Source: Billgrantia antri
GTDB lineage: Bacteria; Pseudomonadota; Gammaproteobacteria; Pseudomonadales; Halomonadaceae
Direction: 5' to 3'
Assembly: GCF_019430905.1 (NCBI RefSeq)
Contig: NZ_JAHYCA010000002.1
Span: 620,001-684,000, forward strand
DNA length: 64,000 bases
Part shown: positions 37,983 through 47,272 of the stretch, in pieces
How positions within the stretch are numbered: the stretch's first letter is position 1
Layout: each line of letters starts with the position of its first letter
The notes under the pieces: generated by a model
Told to the model about the DNA's origin: nothing
The model's input: the letters and a program-made list of their open reading frames with translations, nothing else
Databases searched by the model: none
Program-made: the position numbers and the translations under genes

Positions 37983-39764
37983 ATGATCGCCAAACACGTC
38001 CCCATGCGCTCCCTGGGCAAGTCAGACTTTGCTGGTCTGGTGAACTACATCACCGACGAGCAAAGCAAGGAGCACCGTCTTGGCGCGGTACGTCTGACCA
38101 ACTGCGAGGCGTATTCGGTTCGGGATGCCATCAGCGAAGTGCTGGCGACCCAGTTTGCCAACACCAGGGCGAAGAGTGACAAGACCTATCACCTGATTGT
38201 CAGCTTCCGGGCCGGGGAGCAGATCGAGGCCGACACCCTGTCGGCCATCGAGGACCGCATTTGCGAGGGGCTGGGCTTTGGCGAGCATCAGCGCATCAGT
38301 GCCGTTCACAACGACACCGACAACCTGCATATCCATATCGCCGTCAATAAGATCCACCCGACGCGCAACACCATCCACGAACCCTACTACCCACACCAGA
38401 CGCTGGCCGAGCTGTGCGAGGTCATGGAACGGGACTATGGGTTGCAGCAGGACAACCACATGCCGCGCCGACGCGGGGCCGAGTCGCGAGCCGCCGACAT
38501 GGAGCGTCATGCCGGTATTGAAAGCCTGATCGGTTGGATCAAGCGCGAGTGCCTGGACGACATCAAAACCGCACAGTCCTGGGCTGAGCTACACCAGGTC
38601 ATGCGTGACAATGGCCTGGAACTCCGGGCGCGGGGGAATGGGCTGGTTGTCGTGGCCGGTGATGACGCGGCGGTCAAGGCGAGCACCTTGGGGCGGGATT
38701 TCTCCAAGCCGAAGCTAGAGGCCCGTTTCGGCCCGTTCGAGCCTGACCAGGCGCAACAGGGCAAGCCCCACCGCCAGTACCGCAAAGACCCGGTACGGCT
38801 GCGCGTGAACACCACCGAGCTTTACGCCCGGTTCAAATCGGAACAGCAGAGCGCGGCAGCCAACAAGACGGCGGCCCTGGACAAAGCTCGGCGGCAGAAA
38901 GACCGCCGGATTGAGAACGCTAAGAGGAAGGGCAAGGCCCGGCGGGCGGCCATCAAGCTCACCAGCGGCAGGCTGACCAAGAAGTTGCTGTATGCGCAGG
39001 CCAGCAGCGCCCTGAAAGCCGACATTGACGCGATTCAGAAGCAGTACCGTGAGGAACGCCAGGCGATCCATGAAGCACACGGGCGCCGCACCTGGGCAGA
39101 CTGGCTAAAACGGGAAGCCTTGCAGGGCGATACCGGGGCCCTGGCCGCGTTACGAGCTAGAGAGGCCGCTCAGGGCCTCAAGGGCAACACCTTGAAGGGT
39201 CAGGGGCAGGCGAAGCCCGGCCATGCGCCGGTGATCGACAACATCACCAAGAAGGGCACCATCGTTTACCGGGCCGGAGCCAGCGCCGTGCGCGACGATG
39301 GCGACCGGCTCCAGGTGTCCAGGGAGTCCGACCAGGCAGGCATCCAGAAGGCGCTAAGGATGGTGATGGAATGCTACGGCGAGCGCATCACCGTAAACGG
39401 TTCGCCCGAGTTCAAAGCGCGGGTGATCAAGGCGGCAGCGGATGGACAGTTGCCTATCCGGTTTGCGGACGCCGGGCTGGAAACTCGCCGCCAAGCTCTG
39501 GCGAACGGCGAGAACACCGCCTCGGCCAAGACCCGAAGCAAACGGGCGGGAGTGCCGCCCATCGGTCAGCCGCCACCTCCGGTGCGCCGGAACCGGCTGC
39601 AATCGCTGTCCCAGGCCGATGTGCTTCACCTTGAGGGACAAGCGGGCAAGACTCCGACACTGCTCCCACGGGGGCAGAGCGAGCAAGAGCGCCGCAAAGC
39701 CAAGTTACGGGCAGAGATGGACGCCAAGAGGGCAAAAAGACAGCAAAAGGGACGTTCACTATAG
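37983..39764 (+). CDS. traI: Relaxase TraI, MOBP (IncP) family
   Basis: A 593-residue relaxase, shorter than RP4 TraI (732). The start at 37983 reproduces the RP4 N-terminus MIAKHVPMRS. The nicking tyrosine is Y22 (LVNYITDEQ), and the metal-binding histidines lie in HNDTDNLHIHI (H109, H116, H118). A basic, charged middle and C-terminus follow, partly coiled coil. It should cut the adjacent oriT and pilot the strand in conjugation, with mating machinery supplied by a helper. No TraG-type coupling protein is encoded in the element. Confidence 0.95.
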   Translation: MIAKHVPMRSLGKSDFAGLVNYITDEQSKEHRLGAVRLTNCEAYSVRDAISEVLATQFANTRAKSDKTYHLIVSFRAGEQIEADTLSAIEDRICEGLGFGEHQRISAVHNDTDNLHIHIAVNKIHPTRNTIHEPYYPHQTLAELCEVMERDYGLQQDNHMPRRRGAESRAADMERHAGIESLIGWIKRECLDDIKTAQSWAELHQVMRDNGLELRARGNGLVVVAGDDAAVKASTLGRDFSKPKLEARFGPFEPDQAQQGKPHRQYRKDPVRLRVNTTELYARFKSEQQSAAANKTAALDKARRQKDRRIENAKRKGKARRAAIKLTSGRLTKKLLYAQASSALKADIDAIQKQYREERQAIHEAHGRRTWADWLKREALQGDTGALAALRAREAAQGLKGNTLKGQGQAKPGHAPVIDNITKKGTIVYRAGASAVRDDGDRLQVSRESDQAGIQKALRMVMECYGERITVNGSPEFKARVIKAAADGQLPIRFADAGLETRRQALANGENTASAKTRSKRAGVPPIGQPPPPVRRNRLQSLSQADVLHLEGQAGKTPTLLPRGQSEQERRKAKLRAEMDAKRAKRQQKGRSL

Positions 39765-40050
39765 TGCTTTCCCTTTAGAAGGCGGCAACAAACAGTAGAT
39801 GCGATTAACCCTTGGGAAGCCTAACCGTTCCCCAGGACAATGACACCGATGTTCAACAACCATTGGCCGCGCGTTTTGACGGTGTCGCGCAGGTCGGACG
39901 CCGGGATAGTAAGTGACGAGCTATCCCTGTAGAGGTCCACACTTCACCGCTGGGGTCTCCAGCAGGGGTAGGGGCTCGCAATCTTCATGAGTGAGCCGCT
40001 ATAGGTTGGTGAGTGCAACTTAGTCACGATGAAGCTAAGAGCACTCAATC
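39765..40050. other. Gap between traI and trbJ
   Basis: About 285 bases without a supported gene. This is probably where coupling and trb genes of an ancestral transfer region were deleted; I saw no recognisable fragment of them. Confidence 0.4.
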
Positions 40051-40818
40051 ATGAGAAGAGAACGAATTTTAGCGGCTAAAACGGCTGCTCTCATCATGTC
40101 CTTGGCGTTGACCACGTCCATGCCTGCCCAAGCGGGAATCCCTGTCATCGATGGTGGAAACTTGTCACAGAACATCATGACTGCAATGGAATCTGTGGCC
40201 CAGACCCTCAAGCTGATCGAGCAGTATCAGACGCAGTTGCAGCAGTATGAAAACCAGTTGCAAAACACCATGGCTCCAGCGGCTTATATCTGGGACAGGG
40301 CACAATCCACGATTAATGATCTGATCCAAGCCACCAATACGCTTCAGCATTACCAGAATCAGCTCGGCAGCCTCGATGCCTATCTGGGCAAGTTCCAGGA
40401 CGTAGCGTATTACCGGAGTTCCCCCTGCTTCAATGGCGGCGGTTGCACGGATGCCGAACGTGCAGCGATGGATGAAAATCGTCGCCTGGCGTCTGAATCG
40501 CAAAAAGCGGCCAACGATGCGCTCTTCCGTGGATTGGATCAGCAACAAGATAACCTGGCGTCTGATGCTCGACAGCTTGAACGTTTGCAATCTGCTGCTC
40601 AGGGCGCGGATGGCCAGCTTGCCGCCATTGGTTACGCCAACCAGCTAGCCAGTAACCAAGCCAACTAACTCCTGCAAATCCGCAGCTTGCTGATTGCTCA
40701 GCAGAACGCTGAAGCCACCCGTCTCGCTGCCGAACTGGATGCTAACGCCAGAGGGGAAGCGCGAGAAAGGCAGATGCGTACCTGGAATTACCAACCTAGC
40801 GCAGCAGATCGCTATTAA
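40051..40818 (+). pseudogene. trbJ: trbJ with an in-frame nonsense codon
   Basis: A secreted TrbJ-type (VirB5-like) transfer protein with signal peptide ending MPAQA-G and Gln-rich helices. Translation stops at TAA 40666-40668, but the same frame continues with LLQIRSLLIAQQNAEATRLA and ends naturally at 40816-40818, so a CAA codon has probably become TAA. The readable product is 205 of about 255 residues. The third TTTTAGCNGCTAAAA palindrome overlaps its codons 6-10. In intact systems TrbJ is a pilus-associated protein. Confidence 0.82.
40067..40081. promoter_or_regulatory. TTTTAGCNGCTAAAA palindrome, copy 3 (inside trbJ start)
   Basis: TTTTAGCGGCTAAAA within codons 6-10 of trbJ. It can be both coding sequence and an operator that blocks trb transcription. 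Confidence 0.45.
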
Positions 40819-40828
40819 GGAGGCTGCG

Positions 40829-41059
40829 ATGAAGAAGATCATCCCACTTGTGGCGGCTGTTGCCTTGGTAGGTTGTGAGCAGGAAACGGTACCTGAGGCG
40901 AGTGCGATCACGTGCGCGCCAGTTGCCTTTCAGCAGGCTATCCGTGAGCTGAGCCGGGAATCGAACCGCCAAGCCTTTACCGAAGCCTGCCGGTCGTTCG
41001 AGAAGGCCCAACGCATGCGGGAATGGGAGTTCGAACCCAGCTCCCCCGACAGATATTGA
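40829..41059 (+). CDS. trbK: TrbK-like entry-exclusion lipoprotein
   Basis: A 76-residue lipoprotein with lipobox ALVGC at residues 12-16 and a conserved small domain with two further cysteines. Its size and its place between trbJ and trbL match TrbK, which blocks entry of related elements. AAGGAGG precedes the ATG. It could still work as an exclusion factor even though the rest of the mating machinery is missing. Confidence 0.8.
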   Translation: MKKIIPLVAAVALVGCEQETVPEASAITCAPVAFQQAIRELSRESNRQAFTEACRSFEKAQRMREWEFEPSSPDRY

Positions 41060-41072
41060 GGGAAGGCGTCGC

Positions 41073-42569
41073 ATGAAACGATTCGTTTTTGGTGGCTTGG
41101 GCGTGATGGCCGTCGTCATGCTGTCCGATACCGCAATGGCTCAGGAGCTATCCAGCAGCAACATCATGGATGATGTGTTGGACCGCTTTCATTCCGCGGC
41201 ATCAACGTGGGGGCCTGCCATAGAAGCGGCCGCCAGTCGGTTGTTCTGGACCCTGGTAGTGATCTCGATGGTCTGGACGTTCGGCATGATGGCGCTGCGC
41301 AAGGCCGACATTGGTGAGTTCTTTGCCGAGCTTGTTCGTTTCACCATCTTTACAGGCTTTTTCTGGTGGTTGCTGACGAACGCGACTCAGGGCATGAACA
41401 TCGCGGGAACCATCGTACAGTCATTGCAAACCCTTGGGGCACAAGCCGGTGGCCTCTCCAACGGCAACTTGGGGCCTTCCAGCATCCTCGATATCGGTTT
41501 TGAACTGTACGACCAGACGGTGAAGGCTACGTCAGAGTTGAGCTGGAAACAGTTTGCCACTGCGTTGGTGATGGAAGGTATGGCCTTGGCCGTATTGCTG
41601 GTGTTGGCGATTATCTCCGTCAACCTACTCCTGCTGCTAGCCGCCAGTTGGATACTGCTTTATGCCGGAGTGTTTTTCCTGGGGTTTGGCGGCTCTCGTT
41701 GGACATCAGACATGGCGATCAACTATTACAAGGCTATTCTCGGCATAGCGGCTCAGTTGATGGCAATGGTGCTCCTGGTTGCCATCGGTAGGGAGTTTAT
41801 TACTCACTACTACTCGCAGATGAGCGAGAACATGGCGTCCCAGGAGTTGGTCGTGATGCTGGTCGTTTCGGTGATCCTGCTATTTCTGGTTAACAAGATT
41901 CCACCGATGATTTCCGGTCTGGTGTCGGGTGGCAGTGTGGGAGCAATGGGCATCGGGTCATTCGGTGCCGGTGCTGCGGTAGGAGCAGCCATGACAGCGG
42001 CAGGTATGGCCCTCACGGCGGGCAAGATGGCTGGGAGCGCGATGTTGGGCGGTGCGGCGAATGCAGTAGGTGGCGGGTCAGCCATCAAGGCTGCCTTCGA
42101 GAAAGCCCAGTCCAATATGTCGGGGTCTGGAGCTGACATGCCGAGCTTTGGCACTGGAGGTAACAGCAGCGGTGGTGGGAGTGGCAGCAGCTCCACTGGA
42201 GATGAAGCTGGCACCGGTGACACTCCGTTTGCGCAGGCGGCTGGTTTCGCTGGTTCTGGCTCCCGATCTGGTGGCGGTAGTGGATTCAAGCGAGCAGCAT
42301 CCTTGGGAGCTGGAACGGCTGGCGAGCTAGCTAAAGGAGTTGGGTCGAAGATGGCTGGGAAGTTCCAGAGCAAGGTCGATCAAACCGCTGGTGGCCGCAT
42401 GGCGTTCTCCATCCGCGCGAGCATGGAGCCGGAAGGGGATAGTGAGGTCGCGGAAGCGGATGATTCTGCTCCCTCGTTCGACAGCGACAGCTTGGGTGGT
42501 AGTGAACGTCAGCAGGATCGTAATGACGAGATAGCTAGCTTTGTGAACTGTGGCCAGCAAGACACCTAA
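41073..42569 (+). CDS. trbL: TrbL/VirB6-family conjugal membrane protein
   Basis: A 498-residue polytopic protein with a signal sequence (MLSDTAMAQ), about six spans up to residue 300 and a Gly/Ser-rich low-complexity C-terminal tail. TrbL forms part of the inner-membrane channel of P-type type IV secretion systems. Intact here, but partners TrbB-I are absent. The tail segment GDTPFAQAAGFAGSG has an echo in the next small gene. Confidence 0.88.
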   Translation: MKRFVFGGLGVMAVVMLSDTAMAQELSSSNIMDDVLDRFHSAASTWGPAIEAAASRLFWTLVVISMVWTFGMMALRKADIGEFFAELVRFTIFTGFFWWLLTNATQGMNIAGTIVQSLQTLGAQAGGLSNGNLGPSSILDIGFELYDQTVKATSELSWKQFATALVMEGMALAVLLVLAIISVNLLLLLAASWILLYAGVFFLGFGGSRWTSDMAINYYKAILGIAAQLMAMVLLVAIGREFITHYYSQMSENMASQELVVMLVVSVILLFLVNKIPPMISGLVSGGSVGAMGIGSFGAGAAVGAAMTAAGMALTAGKMAGSAMLGGAANAVGGGSAIKAAFEKAQSNMSGSGADMPSFGTGGNSSGGGSGSSSTGDEAGTGDTPFAQAAGFAGSGSRSGGGSGFKRAASLGAGTAGELAKGVGSKMAGKFQSKVDQTAGGRMAFSIRASMEPEGDSEVAEADDSAPSFDSDSLGGSERQQDRNDEIASFVNCGQQDT

Positions 42570-42581
42570 GGAGACCCCACG

Positions 42582-42848
42582 ATGAAACAACGTCATTTTA
42601 TGGTAGCCCTGGATATGCTCGACGAAGGGCGGGAGGCCCACACAGAAGCCGCTTTTGTACCTGCTGTCGAGCTATCGGCCGATGGGGAGAGGAACCTTGA
42701 GGCAGAGATTTCCGCTTTCGTGAACCGTCCGGCCCACTCGGGTCGAGAGGATACACCACGCAGCACGCACACTAGCAACGATGTAGGAGCTGGAACCGGA
42801 AGAACCCCGTTTTCAGAGGCGGCGGGATTCTCCGATACTGGCTTCTGA
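42582..42848 (+). CDS. Small protein sharing TrbL-tail motifs
   Basis: An 88-residue protein with an AAGGAG ribosome site 10 bases ahead. Its end (GTGRTPFSEAAGFSDTGF) resembles a stretch of the TrbL tail (GTGDTPFAQAAGFAGSG), and AEISAFVN resembles the TrbL end (DEIASFVN). It may be a duplicated and shrunken trbL end or a remnant of another trb gene. Function unknown. Confidence 0.5.
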   Translation: MKQRHFMVALDMLDEGREAHTEAAFVPAVELSADGERNLEAEISAFVNRPAHSGREDTPRSTHTSNDVGAGTGRTPFSEAAGFSDTGF

Positions 42849-42916
42849 GATTATGGGAGCCATTGACCAGCGATAGCTCAGGTGGCCAATGGCCGCCTTT
42901 CCGCTAGGAGGTAGAC

Positions 42917-43117
42917 ATGGGCGAGCAGACACGCTGGCAACGGCGTAAAGAGCTGGAAGACAAGACCGTCGAGCAGGTCGGCGAGACGCACCCAGAAAGC
43001 GGGGAGCCGGCGGTTAGGTGGCTGACTTCCGAAGAGCTGGACGAATTGCGGCGGGACATGGCCGAATCATCGGCTTGGATGCGAGCTGAGCTGAAGCGGC
43101 GTAGAGCAGGTGGGTAG
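42917..43117 (+). CDS. Small charged protein of plasmid type, unknown function
   Basis: A 66-residue highly charged, helical protein with a strong ribosome site (TAGGAGGTAG, 3 bases before ATG). It is rich in Glu, Arg and Trp (VRWLTSEELDELRRDMAES). Similar small proteins are often found at the ends of IncP-type trb regions. No domain was recognised. It marks the edge between the transfer remnant and the defence cluster. Confidence 0.55.
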   Translation: MGEQTRWQRRKELEDKTVEQVGETHPESGEPAVRWLTSEELDELRRDMAESSAWMRAELKRRRAGG

Positions 43118-43216
43118 ATAGCCTGATTGCCGTCTCCCCCGCAATTACCGTAACCTACGGTTAATTATTAGAACTATGCCAATGGCGCTGATTGGCCGGT
43201 CACCGCGGGGGAAAAT

Positions 43217-46200
43217 ATGGAGATCATCGACAACGTCAGTCGGCTCCTCGGAGACGATCTGAAGGACACCCTGCTGCCTGGTGCCCGGCTCAAGATCGCG
43301 GCCTCCTGCTTCTCGATCTACGCCTACGAGGCGCTCAAGGATGAGCTGGAGGCGCTGGACTCGGTCGAGTTCATCTTCACTTCACCCACCTTCGTGCCTG
43401 ACCAGGCCAGCGACAAGTTCCGCAAGGAGCACCGTGAGTTCCACATCCCCAAGGCGGAGCGCGAGCGCAGCGTCCACGGCAGCGAGTTCGAGATCCAGCT
43501 CAAGAATAAGATGACCCAGCGGGCCATTGCTCGTGAGTGTGCCGACTGGATGCGCCGCAAGGCTCGGTTCCGCTCCAACCGTGGACAGGCCGCCATGCAG
43601 CCCTTTGCCGGCGTTGCTGCCCCAGGCGGCGATACGGTCTATATGCCGCTGCAGGGCTTCACGGCGGTGGATCTGGGCTACCAGCAGGGTAACGCGGTCT
43701 CCAACTTCGTCACCCGCTTCAGCGAGTCAGCCCACACCTCTCAGTTCATGACCCTCTTCAACCAGCTGTGGCAGGACGATGAGAAGCTCGAGGACGTCAC
43801 CGAGCGGCTGCGCGAGCATATCGCTTCGGTCTACCGGGAGAACCCACCGGAGCGGATCTACTTCCTGATGCTCTACCACATCTTCCATGAGTTCCTGGAA
43901 GACATCAGCGAGGACGTGCTGCCCAACGACCGCACCGGCTACCAGGACAGCGTCATCTGGCAGAAGCTGTTCAACTTCCAGCGCGACGCGGCCACCGGCG
44001 TTATCAACAAGCTGGAGACCTACAACGGCTGCATCCTGGCCGACAGCGTGGGGCTCGGGAAGACCTTCACCGCCCTGGCGGTCATCAAGTACTACGAGTT
44101 GCGCAACCGCTCCGTGTTGGTGCTGTGCCCCAAGAAGCTCGCCGACAACTGGCTGACCTACAACCGCAACCTGATGACCAACGTGCTGGCCCAGGACCGC
44201 CTGAATTACGACGTGCTCTGTCATACCGACCTGCAGCGCACCCGCGGGGAATCCTTCGGCATGCCGTTGGATCGCGTCAACTGGGGCAACTACGACCTGG
44301 TGGTGATCGACGAGTCGCACAACTTTCGCAACAACGACGTCTACAAGGATCGCGAGACTCGCTACCAGAAACTGATGAATCAGGTCATCCGTGCCGGGGT
44401 GAAGACGAAGGTGCTGATGCTCTCGGCCACGCCGGTCAACAACCGCTTCACCGACCTCAAGAACCAGCTGGCGTTGGCCTACGAGGGCGAAGCCGAGAAT
44501 CTGTCCCGCCATCTCAGCGGCGCCCAGGACATCGAGGGCATCTTCCGACGCGCCCAGGCCACCTTCAACGAGTGGTCGGCGCTCCCGCCCGAGAAGCGTA
44601 CCACGGGGGCCATCCTACAGGCGCTGGACTTCGACTTCTTCGAGCTGCTGGACAGCGTCACCATCGCCCGCTCACGCCGGCATATCGAAACCTTCTACGA
44701 CACCAGCGATATCGGCAGCTTCCCGGAGCGGCGCAAGCCTCTCTCGTTTCATTGCCCGCTCACCCACCGAACCGACGTGATCGGCTTCAACGAGATCTTC
44801 CAGCAGCTCTCCCAGCTCAAGCTCTCGGTCTACGCCCCGATCAGCTACATCCTGCCCAGCCGCCTCAAGAAGTATGAGGAGATGTACGACACCGAAGTGT
44901 CTAGTGGCGGCGGAAGCTTCAAGCAGGTGGACCGGGAGAAGAGCCTGCAGGCCCTGATGACCACCAACCTGCTCAAGCGCCTGGAGAGCTCGGTGGCAGC
45001 GTTTCGCCTGACCCTGGAGGGGCTTCAGGATAGCTACCAGACCATCCTGGATAAGATTGCGGCCTTCAAACGGACCGGCCATTCAGAGAGCTTCGCGGAT
45101 ATCACCGCGTCCTTCGAAGACGCCGACCCCGACGATGACCGCATACCCATGCCGGGCGACACCACGGTAGGCAAGAAGGTCCAGATCAGCTTGGATGACA
45201 TGGACCTGCCGTCCTGGGAGCATGACCTGAGCACCGACCTGGTATGGATCGAACTGCTGCTGGAGGAAATGGCCAAGGTCACTCCGGCCGACGATGCCAA
45301 ACTGCAGCATCTCAAGACGCAGATCTCCAGCAAGCTGGCCTCGCCGATCAACCCCGGCAACCGCAAGGTAATAATCTTCACTGCCTTCGCGGACACCGCC
45401 AAGTACCTCTACGACAATCTGGCGACTGGCTTGCTGGAGAGCCAGGGCGTGCACACTGGCCTGGTGACCGGTAGCGCCGCCCCGAAATCGACGATTGGGG
45501 CCATGCCGGGCAGCCGCCAGCACTACGACTTCCAGGGCTTGCTGACGCTGTTCGCCCCACAGGCCAAGAGCAAGGATGTGGTATATCCTGGCGAGCCCCG
45601 TGAGCTGGACATCCTGATCGGGACCGACTGCATCTCGGAAGGCCAGAACCTGCAGGACTGCGACTACCTGATCAACTACGATATCCACTGGAACCCGGTG
45701 CGCATCATCCAGCGCTTCGGGCGCATCGACCGCATCGGCTCGCCCAACGCTAGCATCCAGCTGGTGAACTACTGGCCGGACATCAGCCTGGACGAGTACA
45801 TCAACCTCAAGGAGCGTGTCGAGAACCGTATGGTGATCGCCGACGTCACCGCCACCGGCGACGACAACGTGCTCAACGCCCAGTCCAACGACGTCGCCTA
45901 CCGGCGCGAGCAGCTGCGCCGGCTGCAGGATGAAGTGGTGGAGATGGAAGACCTCAAGTCCGGGGTATCGATCACCGATCTGGGCCTGAATGAGTTTCGT
46001 ATGGACCTGCTGGGCTACATGAAGGAGAACGGCGACCTAAGCCGAATCCCTAACGGGCTGCATACCGTCGTGCCGGCTCGCCCCGAGAAGGGCCTGCAGC
46101 CCGGGGTCATCTTCACTCTGCGCAATCTCAATCAGCGGGTAGGTCACCAAGGGAGTGGTCTTGAGCAGCAGAACCGCCTGCACCCTTTCTATCTGGTCTA

Positions 46201-46573
46201 CATCAGCCATACCGGTGAGGTGATCAGCGACTACACCGAGGTCAAGCGCTTGCTCGACCTGACACGTACCGCATGCAAGGGGCTGAGCGACCCCGTCGAA
46301 GCCGTCTATCGACCCTTCAACGAGGAAACCCACGACGGCCGGGAGATGCACGCCTATTCGGCGCTACTGGATCAGGCCATCCGCTCGATGATCGAGGTGA
46401 AGGAGGACAGGGACATCGACAGCCTGTTCAGCGGTGGCGAGACCACGGCGCTGGTCGATACCATTGCAGGGCTCGACGACTTCGAGCTGATTACCTTTAT
46501 CGTCATTCGTGAGGCAGGCTCAGCCACAGATACAGGCACGGAGCGCTATGCGGCCAGCAGGGAAGAGGCATGA
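43217..46573 (+). CDS. PLD-like/SNF2-type helicase of a defence cluster
   Basis: An 1118-residue superfamily 2 helicase. The first 200 residues resemble a phospholipase-D-like helicase-associated fold. Helicase motifs follow: Walker A ADSVGLGKT (about 275-283), VIDESHN (about 364), LSATPVNN (about 401), and motifs V-VI GTDCISEGQNLQ and QRFGRIDRIGS (about 800-840). It is the first gene of a four-gene run with DUF4391, mod and res; the DUF4391 start overlaps its stop (ATGA). It probably translocates on or remodels DNA in the same anti-invader response; the exact part is unknown. Confidence 0.88.
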   Translation: MEIIDNVSRLLGDDLKDTLLPGARLKIAASCFSIYAYEALKDELEALDSVEFIFTSPTFVPDQASDKFRKEHREFHIPKAERERSVHGSEFEIQLKNKMTQRAIARECADWMRRKARFRSNRGQAAMQPFAGVAAPGGDTVYMPLQGFTAVDLGYQQGNAVSNFVTRFSESAHTSQFMTLFNQLWQDDEKLEDVTERLREHIASVYRENPPERIYFLMLYHIFHEFLEDISEDVLPNDRTGYQDSVIWQKLFNFQRDAATGVINKLETYNGCILADSVGLGKTFTALAVIKYYELRNRSVLVLCPKKLADNWLTYNRNLMTNVLAQDRLNYDVLCHTDLQRTRGESFGMPLDRVNWGNYDLVVIDESHNFRNNDVYKDRETRYQKLMNQVIRAGVKTKVLMLSATPVNNRFTDLKNQLALAYEGEAENLSRHLSGAQDIEGIFRRAQATFNEWSALPPEKRTTGAILQALDFDFFELLDSVTIARSRRHIETFYDTSDIGSFPERRKPLSFHCPLTHRTDVIGFNEIFQQLSQLKLSVYAPISYILPSRLKKYEEMYDTEVSSGGGSFKQVDREKSLQALMTTNLLKRLESSVAAFRLTLEGLQDSYQTILDKIAAFKRTGHSESFADITASFEDADPDDDRIPMPGDTTVGKKVQISLDDMDLPSWEHDLSTDLVWIELLLEEMAKVTPADDAKLQHLKTQISSKLASPINPGNRKVIIFTAFADTAKYLYDNLATGLLESQGVHTGLVTGSAAPKSTIGAMPGSRQHYDFQGLLTLFAPQAKSKDVVYPGEPRELDILIGTDCISEGQNLQDCDYLINYDIHWNPVRIIQRFGRIDRIGSPNASIQLVNYWPDISLDEYINLKERVENRMVIADVTATGDDNVLNAQSNDVAYRREQLRRLQDEVVEMEDLKSGVSITDLGLNEFRMDLLGYMKENGDLSRIPNGLHTVVPARPEKGLQPGVIFTLRNLNQRVGHQGSGLEQQNRLHPFYLVYISHTGEVISDYTEVKRLLDLTRTACKGLSDPVEAVYRPFNEETHDGREMHAYSALLDQAIRSMIEVKEDRDIDSLFSGGETTALVDTIAGLDDFELITFIVIREAGSATDTGTERYAASREEA

Positions 46574-47244
46574 CGGCACCGCTCTACCAGTACCCCCACA
46601 AGACGCTGCTTGGCCGTGTGGTCGCCAAGCAGCGCATCCTGGCGCATGTGCGTGCCACCGCCACCCTCAGGGAACGCTTGCGGGATGACGTCGCCCAGAT
46701 CACCTGGCATGCCAAGCTAGCCCATAACACGCTCAATCTGCCTGGCACCTTTGAGGTGCCGGAGCTGCAGGTCTTCGTGATTACTCTCAAGAGCGATGAC
46801 CTGCACCAGGACGTGCTGCGGGCCATCGACCGCGCCATTCCTTTTCCGATCCTGTTCGAGCTACACGGCGCCCGCGGTATTCGTGTCATTGCCGCCTACA
46901 AGCGGCCAAGCCAGGCCGACCCCAGCAAATGGGTGCTTGATGACCACTACGCCAGCAGCGACTGGTTGCCAGCCGAGACGCCCCGGCAACCGCTGCCCAC
47001 GGCCATCGACCTGAAGCAGCTCTACCAGCAGCTGCTGCGCAGCCTGCTTCCCGCACCGGCGCGTCAGGGTGAAGCCCTGCCAGATCAGTTGGAGCGCCTC
47101 AAGGCCGTGGAATCCCTCAAGAAGAATGCCGACAAGCTCGAGAAGCGCCTGCGCAACGAGAAACAGTTCAACCGCAAAGTCGAGATCAACGCCGAATTGC
47201 GCTCGATCCGCGAGAAAATTGCCGATTACGATACCCGGTCATAA
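46570..47244 (+). CDS. DUF4391 protein
   Basis: A 224-residue protein with the DUF4391 pattern: an N-terminal PHKTLLGRVVAKQRIL, a middle block ELHGARGIRVIAAYKR and a C-terminal coiled coil with many Lys/Glu. Members are known mainly from genomic context beside helicases and type III modification enzymes; their role is unknown. Four-base overlap with the helicase gene and a 28-base gap to mod support a single operon. Confidence 0.88.
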   Translation: MTAPLYQYPHKTLLGRVVAKQRILAHVRATATLRERLRDDVAQITWHAKLAHNTLNLPGTFEVPELQVFVITLKSDDLHQDVLRAIDRAIPFPILFELHGARGIRVIAAYKRPSQADPSKWVLDDHYASSDWLPAETPRQPLPTAIDLKQLYQQLLRSLLPAPARQGEALPDQLERLKAVESLKKNADKLEKRLRNEKQFNRKVEINAELRSIREKIADYDTRS

Positions 47245-47272
47245 CCGCAGAGGTCTGGAGATATATAACACC

